NCBI RefSeq assembly: GCF_024734665.1
Contig: NZ_CP102931.1
Span: forward strand, 4,772,001 to 4,836,000
Reading direction: 5' to 3'
DNA length: 64,000 bases
Origin: Variovorax paradoxus
GTDB taxonomy: Bacteria; Pseudomonadota; Gammaproteobacteria; Burkholderiales; Burkholderiaceae_C
In this document: piece after piece, positions 9,935 through 17,129 of the stretch
Numbering within the stretch: the stretch's first letter is position 1
How the letters are laid out: the number at the start of each line of letters is the position of its first letter
Made by a program: the position numbers and the translations under genes
The notes under the pieces: generated by a model
Told to the model about the DNA's origin: nothing
Databases searched by the model: none
Seen by the model: the letters and a program-made list of their open reading frames with translations, nothing else

Positions 9935-10747
9935 TCAGGGGTGGGATGCGATCCAGGCGCGGAAGTCCGGGTGCTGGCGCAGCGTCTGGAAGCAGAAGCC
10001 CTTGGCCTTGAGCCCGACGATCAGCGGCTCGAGGTTGGCCGGAGCCCATGGGTCCTTGCGCGACCAGATGCCCAGATGCGCGAGCAGGATGTCGCCGGGG
10101 CGAATGGTGTCGAGCGCCTGCGTCAGCAGCTTGGCGTTGCTGAACTTCTCGCTCGGCAGCTCGTCACCGAGAAAGCCGGCTGGCGCCCAGCCCACGTACT
10201 TGTAGCCACAGCCTTCGGCGGCGGCCAGCAGCGCGGGCGAGGTCTTGCCGCCCGGCGCGCGGTACAGCGGCAGCGGTTTCTTGCCGGTGATGGCGGCCAG
10301 CCGGTCGGACGACTTGCGGATGTTGGCGCAGTACTCGGCCGTGCTCCAGGTCGACTCCTTGCCGTCCTGAGGGCCTGCCGAGGGCTTGATGCGGAAGCTC
10401 GGCGGCGTGCCCTTGACGTCGGCGCGCCAGTACGCGTGGTCATAAGTGTGCGAGCCGAATTCGTTGCCTTCTGCCGCCCTCGCCTTCCACCAAGGTGCCC
10501 AGTGGTCGTCGAGGCTGTCGCCGTCGGTCTGGGTGCGCTCGGCGGCGGCGAAGAAGGTGACGCGCACGTCCTGCCGCTTGAGCACGTCGGCCACCAGCGG
10601 GGCGACGCCCATGTGGCCGGTGTCGAAGGTCAGGTAGACGGGCTTTTCGCAGGTGGCGCCCGGTGTCGCCCCCCAGGCGACGGGAGCCACGACTCCGGCC
10701 AACGACAGCGCGAGGGCCGCGCCGATGCGGCTAGATGCGCTTGGCAT
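9935..10747 (-). CDS. Secreted polysaccharide deacetylase
   Basis: A 270-residue NodB-fold carbohydrate esterase (CE4 type) with a signal peptide (AALALSLAGVVAPVAWGA). Motif 1 reads TFDTGH instead of the usual TFDDG: the catalytic-base Asp is kept but the second, metal-binding Asp is Thr. This resembles PdaA-type enzymes (TFDNG). Motif 2 is HTYDH (His-x3-His), motif 3 is the RAPGG region, and the later LLAHLG resembles the final motif. The likely role is removal of N-acetyl groups from peptidoglycan or an exopolysaccharide in the periplasm. The ATG at 10747 overlaps the end of the upstream beta-propeller gene by 17 bp, so the pair is translated together. Confidence 0.8.
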   Translation of the reverse strand: MPSASSRIGAALALSLAGVVAPVAWGATPGATCEKPVYLTFDTGHMGVAPLVADVLKRQDVRVTFFAAAERTQTDGDSLDDHWAPWWKARAAEGNEFGSHTYDHAYWRADVKGTPPSFRIKPSAGPQDGKESTWSTAEYCANIRKSSDRLAAITGKKPLPLYRAPGGKTSPALLAAAEGCGYKYVGWAPAGFLGDELPSEKFSNAKLLTQALDTIRPGDILLAHLGIWSRKDPWAPANLEPLIVGLKAKGFCFQTLRQHPDFRAWIASHP

Positions 10748-11741
10748 GATCGAGCGTCCAGACGCCATGCGGCGAACGGCCGACATTGACCTGGCGCACA
10801 ACCTTGTTGCTGGCCAGGTCGACCACGCTGAGCTTCTTGATCCAGCGCGAGGTCACGTACAGGGTCTTGCCGTCGGCCGACAGGTCCATGCAGTCGGGGC
10901 CGCCGGGCACGGGATAGGTCGCGATGACCTTCAGCGTCGCCAGGTCGATACGGCTGATGGTGTTGGCCACGCGGTTGCTCACGAACACGCTCTTGCCGTC
11001 GCCAGCCGAGCGGAAGGCGTGGGCGCCCTTGCCGGTGGGAATCTTGCCGACCAGCTTGGGCTCGGCGCCGGCCACGTCGAACACCTGCACGCCGTCGCTG
11101 CCGGTCAGGCCCACCAGCAGGGTCTTGTCGTTGTGCACGCCGAAGATGTCGGCCGGCATGGTGCCGGTGGCGGTGCGCCACTTGACCGTCTGCGTGGGCA
11201 GGTCGACGGCGATCATCTCGTCGCTGTCCTGCATCGTCACGTAGGCGATGGTGCTGGTGTTGTCGATCCAGATGTGGCTGGGCGTCTTGCCGCTGGCGAT
11301 GCGCTTGGCCAGCTTCAGGTCTTTTCCGTCCCAGCGGTAGATGTCGACGTGGTTCAGGCGGTTGCCGGCCGTGACGAACCACTTCATGTCGCGCGAGAAC
11401 TGCAGCTGGTACGGATCGATGATGCCGTAGACCACGCGCTGCACTTCCGCCGTGCGGGGGTTCAGGAAAGTCAGCGAATCGCCTGCCGAATTGGCCACGA
11501 TGACCGACTTTTCGTCCGGCGTCATGTAGATGTGGTGCGGCTCCTTGCCAGTGGCAATGCGCTGTTTTTCCGTCCAGTCGACGGGATTGATCACGCTCAC
11601 GCTGGCGTCCAGCGAGTTGAGCACGAAGATCGGGGGAGGTTCGGCCGGCACGGCGGCGGCAGCGGGAAATGCCGCCAGGGCCGTCAGACAGGAAAACAGG
11701 AAAGCCGCGAGGCGGCCGTTCGGGCGAGCAGGAAATCGCAA
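10731..11741 (-). CDS. Secreted YVTN/YncE-type beta-propeller protein
   Basis: A 336-residue exported protein. A signal peptide (RLAAFLFSCLTALAAFPAAAA) precedes about seven repeated blades with sequences such as FVLNSLDASVSVINP, IYMTPDEKSVIVANSAGDSLTFLNP and CMDLSADGKTLYVTSRWIKKLSVVDL. Such YVTN propellers are usually binding platforms in the periplasm or cell surface and have no fixed enzymatic role. It overlaps the deacetylase gene by 17 bp, which suggests the two proteins act together, for example with the propeller guiding the enzyme to a polymer. That is inference from the overlap alone. Confidence 0.8.
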   Translation of the reverse strand: MRFPARPNGRLAAFLFSCLTALAAFPAAAAVPAEPPPIFVLNSLDASVSVINPVDWTEKQRIATGKEPHHIYMTPDEKSVIVANSAGDSLTFLNPRTAEVQRVVYGIIDPYQLQFSRDMKWFVTAGNRLNHVDIYRWDGKDLKLAKRIASGKTPSHIWIDNTSTIAYVTMQDSDEMIAVDLPTQTVKWRTATGTMPADIFGVHNDKTLLVGLTGSDGVQVFDVAGAEPKLVGKIPTGKGAHAFRSAGDGKSVFVSNRVANTISRIDLATLKVIATYPVPGGPDCMDLSADGKTLYVTSRWIKKLSVVDLASNKVVRQVNVGRSPHGVWTLDHAKRI

Positions 11742-11823
11742 GGGGAGGTTCCGGGAGAGAGCTTGGCGAGATTAACGGTCGAGCCTTAGGACTGGCTGAC
11801 CGTCAGGGGGCGCTTTGTTCCGC

Positions 11824-12573
11824 TTATTTCGGCGGTTTCGCGGGTTTGGCCGGCGCGCGCAGGGCGGCAACCTCGTCGGCCGTCAGCCAGCGCCACTGCC
11901 CCGGTGCGAGGTCGTCGGGCAGCGCCAGGTCGCCGATGCGCGAGCGATGCAGCCCCTCGACCCGGTTGCCGACCGCGGCCAGCATGCGCTTGACCTGGTG
12001 GTACTTGCCCTCGGTGAGGGTGAGCCGCAGATGCAGCGGGCTGTCCGACTCGCAGGCGGCGGCTCGAACGGGCTTCGGGTCGTCGTCGAGCACCACGCCG
12101 GCCAGCAGCTTCGCGATCTGCGCCTCGTCCACCGGGTGCTTGGCCGTCACCTCGTAGACCTTGGGCACGTGGTGCTTGGGCGAGCCCATCTTGTGGATGA
12201 ACTGGCCGTCGTCGGTCAGCAGCAGCAGGCCGGTGGTGTCCTGGTCGAGCCGGCCGATGGCCTGCACGCCCTGCACCGCGCCCTTGTTGGGGCGCAGGCG
12301 CAGCGGTGACGGCAGCAGCGTATAGATGCTCGGGTAGGTCGAGGGCTTCTGCGAGCACTCGGTGCCGGCCGGCTTGTGCAGCATCAGATAGGCCTTCTCG
12401 TGGTACGCCCACGCGGTGCCCTGAACCGTGTAGTGAAGGCCCTCGGGGTCGAGATCGGCAAAGGGGTCGGTCACCGCCTGGCCCTCGATGGTCACGTGGC
12501 CTTGCTGGACGAGGCCCGCGCACACGCGCCGCGTGCCGAAGCCTTGGGTATAGAGGATGTCTTGCAGGTGCAT
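11824..12573 (-). CDS. rsuA: 16S rRNA pseudouridine synthase, RsuA family
   Basis: A 249-residue pseudouridine synthase. An S4-like RNA-binding segment at the N-terminus (MHLQDILYTQGFGTRRVCAGLVQQGHVTI) precedes the catalytic domain with GRLDQDTTGLLLLTDDG, whose first Asp after RL is the catalytic residue. KVYEVT and the C-terminal EGKYHQVKRMLAAVGNRVEGLHR motif are characteristic of RsuA/RluB/E/F enzymes. The E. coli orthologue modifies U516 of 16S rRNA. The proline/alanine-lysine tail is a local extension. I chose the ATG at 12573 because upstream in-frame residues are low-complexity. RsuA versus RluE within the family is not fully certain. Confidence 0.85.
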   Translation of the reverse strand: MHLQDILYTQGFGTRRVCAGLVQQGHVTIEGQAVTDPFADLDPEGLHYTVQGTAWAYHEKAYLMLHKPAGTECSQKPSTYPSIYTLLPSPLRLRPNKGAVQGVQAIGRLDQDTTGLLLLTDDGQFIHKMGSPKHHVPKVYEVTAKHPVDEAQIAKLLAGVVLDDDPKPVRAAACESDSPLHLRLTLTEGKYHQVKRMLAAVGNRVEGLHRSRIGDLALPDDLAPGQWRWLTADEVAALRAPAKPAKPPK

Positions 12574-12581
12574 GAAAAATG

Positions 12582-12618
12582 AAAAAAGCGGCCGCGCCGA
12601 CAAGGGCACGACCGCCTT
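12582..12618 (-). terminator. Rho-independent terminator downstream of ggt
   Basis: On the minus strand a GC-rich stem of about 13 bp with one bulge and G-U pairs (AAGGCGGTCGTGCC against GGCGCGGCCGCTT) has a 6-nt loop and is followed by TTTTTT. It lies just past the ggt stop and before rsuA. Confidence 0.6.
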
Positions 12619-12634
12619 CTAGTTTGCCGCAGGA

Positions 12635-14371
12635 TCAGTAGCCTGCCGCCAGGCCTGTGTTGCGGCGCGGGTCGTTGGCGCCGTAGAAGCGGTTGTTGCC
12701 GACCGGCTTGCCGCCCAGCGACGGCGCGCCGACGATGATCGCCGCAAGGTGGTTGGCCGGCTGCGGCACACCCAGGTTGTGGCCCATGTCGGTCAGGATC
12801 TTGCGCGTGTCGGGGCTCAGCGCGAAGGTCTCGACGTTAGTGACGTCAGGCAGCCATTGCTGGTGGAAGCGCGGTGCATCCACTGCTTCCTGCACGTTCA
12901 TGCCGTAGTCGACCACGTTCAGGATGGTGTGCAGCACAGCCGTGATGATGCGGCTGCCGCCGGGCGTGCCGACCACGAACACCGGCTTGCCGTCCTTCGA
13001 CACGATGGTCGGGCTCATCGAGCTCAGTGGACGCTTGCCCGGGGCGATGGCGTTGGCCTCGCCCTGCACCAGGCCGTACATGTTCGGCACGCCGATCTTC
13101 GAGGTGAAGTCGTCCATCTCGTTGTTCAGCAGCACACCCGTCTTGGCGGCCGTGACCTTGGCGCCGAACCAGTCGTTCAGCGTGTAGGTCACGGAGACGG
13201 CATTGCCCCACTGGTCGGTGATCGAGTAGTGGGTGGTGTTGCTGCCTTCATGCGGCGCGACGCCGGGCTTGATGTCCTTGGAGACGCCGGCCTTCTTCGG
13301 ATCGATGACGGCGCGGATTTTCTCGGCATAGCCCTTGTCGAGCAGGCGGTCGAGCGGGTTCTTCACGAAGTCGGGGTCGCCCAGGTAGCTGTTGCGGTCC
13401 ACGTAGGCGTGGCGCATGGCTTCGATCTGGTAGTGCACCGACTGGGCCGAGCGGAAGCCCAGGTCCTTGAGCGGGTAGCCCTCGAGGATGTTGAGCATTT
13501 CGCAGATGATCACGCCGCCCGAGCTGGGAGGTGGCGCCGACACCACGCGGTAGCCGCGGTAGTCGCACTCGACGGGCGCGAGTTCGCGCGTCTTGTACTG
13601 GTCGAGGTCGGCCTGGGTGATGATGCCCTTGCCGGCCTGGCTCGACGCCACGATGGCCTGGCCCACCCAGCCCTTGTAGAAGCCGTCGGGCCCCTTCGCA
13701 CTGATTTCCTTCAGCGTCTTCGCCAAGTCTTTCTGCACCAGCTTCTGGCCGACCTGGAAGGGCTGCCCCTTGTTCAGGAAGATCGCGCCGGAGACCGGGT
13801 CTTTCTGGAAATCGGCGGTGGAGGTCCACAGCATGTCGATGTCGCCCTGCTCCAGCGCGAAGCCCTTGTCGGCCAGCTGGATCGAGGGGGCGATGAGGTC
13901 TGCGCGCTTCATGGTGCCGTACTTCTCGCGCGCGTATTCCATGCCCGAGACGGAGCCGGGTACGCCCACGGCGAGGTGGCCGTTGGTGCTCAGGCCCTTG
14001 ATGACGTTGCCGTCCTTGTCGAGGTACATGTTGGCCGTGGCGGCCAGCGGTGCCTTCTCGCGGAAGTCGAGGAAGGTCTTGCGCCCGTCGGCCAACTGCA
14101 CGGTCATGAAGCCGCCGCCGCCGAGGTTGCCGGCAGCGGGGTACACCACCGCGAGCGCATAGCCCACGGCCACAGCCGCGTCGACGGCATTGCCGCCGCG
14201 CTTGAGCACGTCGACGCCGACCTTGCTCGCCAGGTGCTGCGCGCTCACGACCATGCCGTGCTCGGCCGCGACGGGCGCCACCGATGCGGCATTCGACGCG
14301 CCGGCGGCCGCCAGCGCGAGCACCGCCGCGACGGCGGCGCGCAGCTTCGGGGTCCAGTGAATTGGTTGCAT
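12635..14371 (-). CDS. ggt: Gamma-glutamyltranspeptidase
   Basis: A 578-residue periplasmic gamma-glutamyltransferase that cleaves glutathione and other gamma-glutamyl compounds. The signal peptide (LRAAVAAVLALAAAGASNA) is followed by the large-subunit region with GMVVSAQHLASKVGVDVLKRGGNAVDAAVA and NLGGGGFM. The autoprocessing site is HEGSNTTHYSI, where the Thr that starts the small subunit is the nucleophile. NEMDDF, PGKRPLSSMSPTIV and GTPGGSRI are all family signatures. The length matches the E. coli enzyme. It is followed on the same strand by rsuA after a terminator and preceded by the methyltransferase gene. Confidence 0.95.
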   Translation of the reverse strand: MQPIHWTPKLRAAVAAVLALAAAGASNAASVAPVAAEHGMVVSAQHLASKVGVDVLKRGGNAVDAAVAVGYALAVVYPAAGNLGGGGFMTVQLADGRKTFLDFREKAPLAATANMYLDKDGNVIKGLSTNGHLAVGVPGSVSGMEYAREKYGTMKRADLIAPSIQLADKGFALEQGDIDMLWTSTADFQKDPVSGAIFLNKGQPFQVGQKLVQKDLAKTLKEISAKGPDGFYKGWVGQAIVASSQAGKGIITQADLDQYKTRELAPVECDYRGYRVVSAPPPSSGGVIICEMLNILEGYPLKDLGFRSAQSVHYQIEAMRHAYVDRNSYLGDPDFVKNPLDRLLDKGYAEKIRAVIDPKKAGVSKDIKPGVAPHEGSNTTHYSITDQWGNAVSVTYTLNDWFGAKVTAAKTGVLLNNEMDDFTSKIGVPNMYGLVQGEANAIAPGKRPLSSMSPTIVSKDGKPVFVVGTPGGSRIITAVLHTILNVVDYGMNVQEAVDAPRFHQQWLPDVTNVETFALSPDTRKILTDMGHNLGVPQPANHLAAIIVGAPSLGGKPVGNNRFYGANDPRRNTGLAAGY

Positions 14372-14424
14372 GCAGGTATCTCCTCTTTGAGTGTGTTGAA
14401 GAAAAACGGTGATGTACGTACGGG

Positions 14425-16020
14425 TCAGCCCGTGAGCAGCGCCTTGCGGCGCAGGGCGTCGAGCGCCAGCGCGACCTGCTGGCGGGCGAACTCCCTGACT
14501 GCCGACGGGTCGGTCAGCGGCTTGTCGTCCTTGACGAAGCGCAGGCGATCGCTTCGAACCTCGGCTTCGAGGTGCTCCACCAGCGCGTCGTGCGAGTGCG
14601 TGCCGTCGAGCAGCGGCAGCAGGCTTTGTTCAAGCAGCGTCAGCACCACGGGTTCGTGCCACTGGTTGCAGGTGTTGGCGGTGGCACCGACGCCCGACGC
14701 AAGACCCGAAGCGCCTCGCACCGCGGGCAGCGCTTGCGGCAAACCGGACACCACGTCGGCCGCGGACACCGGCGTACGCCGGATGCGCAGGGCGCCGAGG
14801 ATCAGCAGCTCCTCGAGCATGGCCATCACGGCCGGCTCGATGGCGGCCTGCGGCTGCCCAGTGAGCCCGGAGGCGGCCTCGATGAGGGCCGACGCAGAGA
14901 TCGATGCCGGATAACGCGTATCGAGCAGCTGCGCCACCGCCTTGTGCGCGGGCAACCGCAGCGTGACCTTCAGGCCCCGCATGGCGGTGCACGGCTGCTC
15001 GCGAGCATCGAGCGCGAGCGCCCCACCGTCGTCGGCCCTGAAGATGCCGGCGAATTCGAGCGAGCGGATGCGTGCGGGGTCGAGCTTGTAGCGGATGTGT
15101 GCGGCTTGCGTCTGCTTCACCAGCAGGGTCTGGCGGAAGGTGCGGTTGACCAGGAAGTCGAGGTACTGCTCCATCATGACCTGGCTGCCACCGCATTCAC
15201 GCAGCAGCGGGTCGCGCACCTTGTCGCCGTAGTTCTGCACGAACATCGTCGACGGCTCCGCGTCGCACAGGTAGGCAAGGCCGTGGGCATCCGCGCGCGC
15301 CACGAACTCCTTGAAATAGCACGGCGCATTGCAGGGCTCGAGGAACTCGTGCAGCAGGTACGAACTGTTGGCATTGCGCACGATCGGCATCGCCTCTTCA
15401 AGCGTCTTCTTGAGCACGCTGTCGGCGCGGGCCGACTGCTCGAGAAAGTCGAGCATGCCGCGTGCGTAGGCCAGCTTTTCTTCGGGCGTGTCGCGCGGAC
15501 CGCCGCGCAGGATCATCGCGTCGCGCACGATCTCGCGCGCCTTCCAGCCGGGGTACACGTTGTAGCTCACGTAGGCCACGCCGTTGGGCGCGAGATTTTC
15601 GGAGCAGATGCGCAGGATCGCGTCCTGCACCGGACCCGGCACCCAGCTGTAGACGCCGTGGCAGACGATGTAGTCGAACTGGCCGAACGAAGCGTCGATG
15701 TCCGCAAGGTTGAAGGCCTTGAGCTCGATATTCGACAGCCCGGCGCGCCCGATGGCCGCCGTACCTTGCGCCACCTGCACCGGCGACAGGTCGATGCCGA
15801 TCGCACGCGCCTCGGGATGGCGTGCAGCGAAGGGAATCAGGTTGCCGCCGGCCGCGCAGCCGAGCTCCAGCACACGGGCTTTTGCGGGAGGTGGAGCATC
15901 GAGCCCGAAGAGAAATGCCAGGGCTTCCAGATGCTCCATCGCTGACTGTGGAAACGGATGCGAGTCATAGGGCACCGTGTCGTAATAGCTGGTCAACTCG
16001 GAAGTCAGGGAATCCGGCAC
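14425..16020 (-). CDS. SAM-dependent methyltransferase with methyltransferase regulatory domain
   Basis: A 531-residue protein. A class I methyltransferase domain at the N-terminus shows motif I VLELGCAAGGNLIPFA, motif II IGIDLSPVQVAQG and a DYIVCHGVYSWVP motif, with an adjacent YVSYNVYPGWKAREIVRD block. A central regulatory domain of the kind paired with this fold in bacterial protein-lysine methyltransferases follows, and then a C-terminal winged-helix-like region (ALIEAASGLTGQPQAAIEPAVMAMLEELLILGAL). Rickettsial members methylate lysines of surface proteins. The target here is unknown, and assignment as a protein methyltransferase is family inference. It lies 53 bp upstream of ggt on the same strand. 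Confidence 0.8.
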   Translation of the reverse strand: MPDSLTSELTSYYDTVPYDSHPFPQSAMEHLEALAFLFGLDAPPPAKARVLELGCAAGGNLIPFAARHPEARAIGIDLSPVQVAQGTAAIGRAGLSNIELKAFNLADIDASFGQFDYIVCHGVYSWVPGPVQDAILRICSENLAPNGVAYVSYNVYPGWKAREIVRDAMILRGGPRDTPEEKLAYARGMLDFLEQSARADSVLKKTLEEAMPIVRNANSSYLLHEFLEPCNAPCYFKEFVARADAHGLAYLCDAEPSTMFVQNYGDKVRDPLLRECGGSQVMMEQYLDFLVNRTFRQTLLVKQTQAAHIRYKLDPARIRSLEFAGIFRADDGGALALDAREQPCTAMRGLKVTLRLPAHKAVAQLLDTRYPASISASALIEAASGLTGQPQAAIEPAVMAMLEELLILGALRIRRTPVSAADVVSGLPQALPAVRGASGLASGVGATANTCNQWHEPVVLTLLEQSLLPLLDGTHSHDALVEHLEAEVRSDRLRFVKDDKPLTDPSAVREFARQQVALALDALRRKALLTG

Positions 16021-16151
16021 GGGCGTCCTTATCGGGATCTGGGCAGGCAGCTGGAAACTGCAGTGACTGCAATGTGACAGTGCTGGCCGACTATAGCCCC
16101 GCGTTCGGGCGAAAAAAAGCGGGCTTGCGCAGGGCCTCGCGCGCGGCGCAT

Positions 16152-16180
16152 AAAAAAAGCCCAGCTGTGAGGCTGGGCTT
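16152..16180 (-). terminator. Orphan rho-independent terminator (minus strand)
   Basis: A perfect 9-bp stem (aagcccagc / gctgggctt) with a 6-nt loop is followed on the minus strand by a run of seven Ts. No protein gene on the minus strand ends just to its right: the next is at 17130. The gap from 16021 to 16310 holds two more hairpins (16211-16236 and 16236-16250) and no convincing protein gene. The terminator may belong to a small untranslated RNA. Confidence 0.7.
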
Positions 16181-16300
16181 GAAAGCCTATCTGCTTGGCA
16201 TGCATCAAGGCCCCCGCACAGGTTGACCAGCGGGGGACGGTTTACCCGTCAAGGAGAAATTCGGATGGATGGAAAAAACGATGTGTTCATGGGCATAGTC

Positions 16301-16320
16301 TACTGTATATTTGTACAGTC
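16301..16320. promoter_or_regulatory. LexA binding site (SOS box)
   Basis: The 20-mer TACTGTATATTTGTACAGTC contains a perfect CTGT-N8-ACAG core with an AT-rich spacer, matching the LexA consensus (TACTGTATATATATACAGTA) at nearly every position. It stands between the structured minus-strand region on the left and the small plus-strand frame on the right, and could repress either or both after LexA cleavage is reversed. Confidence 0.85.
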
Positions 16321-16622
16321 TTTTAACAAAGGATGCCGCCATATCTCTGCCCGAGGAAACAACCACCCCGCCCAATCATGCGCTCAAGGAAGCGCTGGCC
16401 TGGATCTCGAAGTTCGCGCATGCATGGAAAGCCATCGAGCCTTCTCCGAAGAGCCTCAGCATCGACGGCTTCATCATCTGGGGGCCCGTGCTCTACGAAA
16501 AGCACAAAGGCGAAGATCCGGTGCAACTGGCGCGGCAATTGTTCGGCCAGTCCGGTAAGTACTTCAAGTATCTCTATCCCGACCGTGGGCGAAGCTCAAA
16601 CGATCCCGGTGGTCTTACTTAG
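16311..16622 (+). CDS. Hypothetical small protein downstream of a LexA box (start unclear, possibly frameshifted)
   Basis: An open frame encoding up to 103 residues, whose core (ALKEALAWISKFAHAWKAIE, IDGFIIWGPVLYEKHKGED, LARQLFGQSGKYFKYLYPD) shows strong third-position GC, so it looks truly coding. I do not recognise the family. No ATG is in frame: the first possible start is a TTG inside the LexA box, which is implausible, and a CTG at 16347 is the next choice. An ATG at 16333 lies in the neighbouring frame behind AAAGG, so a one-base change would give a normal start. Either a rare start codon is used or the gene is broken at its 5' end. The stop is 9 bp before the next lipoprotein gene. Confidence 0.45.
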   Translation: MYSLLTKDAAISLPEETTTPPNHALKEALAWISKFAHAWKAIEPSPKSLSIDGFIIWGPVLYEKHKGEDPVQLARQLFGQSGKYFKYLYPDRGRSSNDPGGLT

Positions 16623-16631
16623 AATGCCCCG

Positions 16632-16835
16632 ATGAATTGGCGCACACTGCTTCCGCTTGCCCTGGTCCTCACCGGCTGCTCGACCCCACCCAACGAGGTG
16701 ACGCAAGTTCGCGAAGGCGTACTGCGTGCCATGACCTACGTCCAGGCTGCGGACTATTGCGATGCGCGAAGCAAGACGCCGCGTTGGCTTGGCAAGGCGC
16801 CTGCGGAGCAGGGGGTTTTGTTCCAGTGTTACTGA
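16632..16835 (+). CDS. Small hypothetical lipoprotein
   Basis: A 67-residue protein with a lipoprotein signal peptide (MNWRTLLPLALVLTGC; Cys16 after the lipobox LTG). The mature part is about 50 residues (STPPNEVTQVREGVLRAMTYVQAADYCDARSKTPRWLG...) with two more Cys that could pair. I do not recognise it. It follows the SOS-box-associated frame by 9 bp and could share its transcript. The 16836-17129 stretch to its right holds no complete gene. It does hold a 39-codon frame at 16850-16966 ending LYELEAWIAEGGG..., which may be the remnant of an AlpA-like or integrase-associated protein, and the tmRNA-like repeat described separately. Confidence 0.6.
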   Translation: MNWRTLLPLALVLTGCSTPPNEVTQVREGVLRAMTYVQAADYCDARSKTPRWLGKAPAEQGVLFQCY

Positions 16836-16984
16836 GCTTCGGCGACTGATTGCGCAGAGATCGGCGGCTGCACTCAAGCTTGTATGAGTTGGAGGCCTGG
16901 ATCGCCGAAGGCGGGGGAAGAAACGTACAGCGGCGGCACGAGTCGGGCAGACCTCTTGTTCAGTGAAGCCAGCGTTGAGGAATA

Positions 16985-17011
16985 TGGTGGAGTTGAGGAG
17001 ATTTGACCCCC
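16985..17011. repeat. Imperfect copy of the tmRNA 3' end (candidate attachment site)
   Basis: This stretch matches the last 28 bp of the ssrA gene (18720-18747), including the CCA end, at 24 of 28 positions (three substitutions, one 1-bp deletion), in the same orientation. A duplicated 3' end of a tRNA or tmRNA gene is the usual mark of integration by a tyrosine recombinase. The two copies bracket about 1.7 kb. Confidence 0.6.
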
Positions 17012-17129
17012 TCGAAATTGACCGCCGCCTTTGTCCATGCGGGTTTCGAATTTGACGGCGCGATTCGTGTGAGAAACGAGTGAACTTCAGTGCGCCAGAC
17101 AGGCCGCCCCCGCTAGGACAACACCACCG

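Noticed and set aside
16333..16635. ATG-started frame MPPYLCPRKQPPRP... behind AAAGG
   Set aside because: Its composition (Arg/Ser/Pro rich) and codon pattern are those of a shadow frame; the overlapping frame ending at 16622 is the coding-like one. I mention this ATG only as a possible pre-frameshift start.
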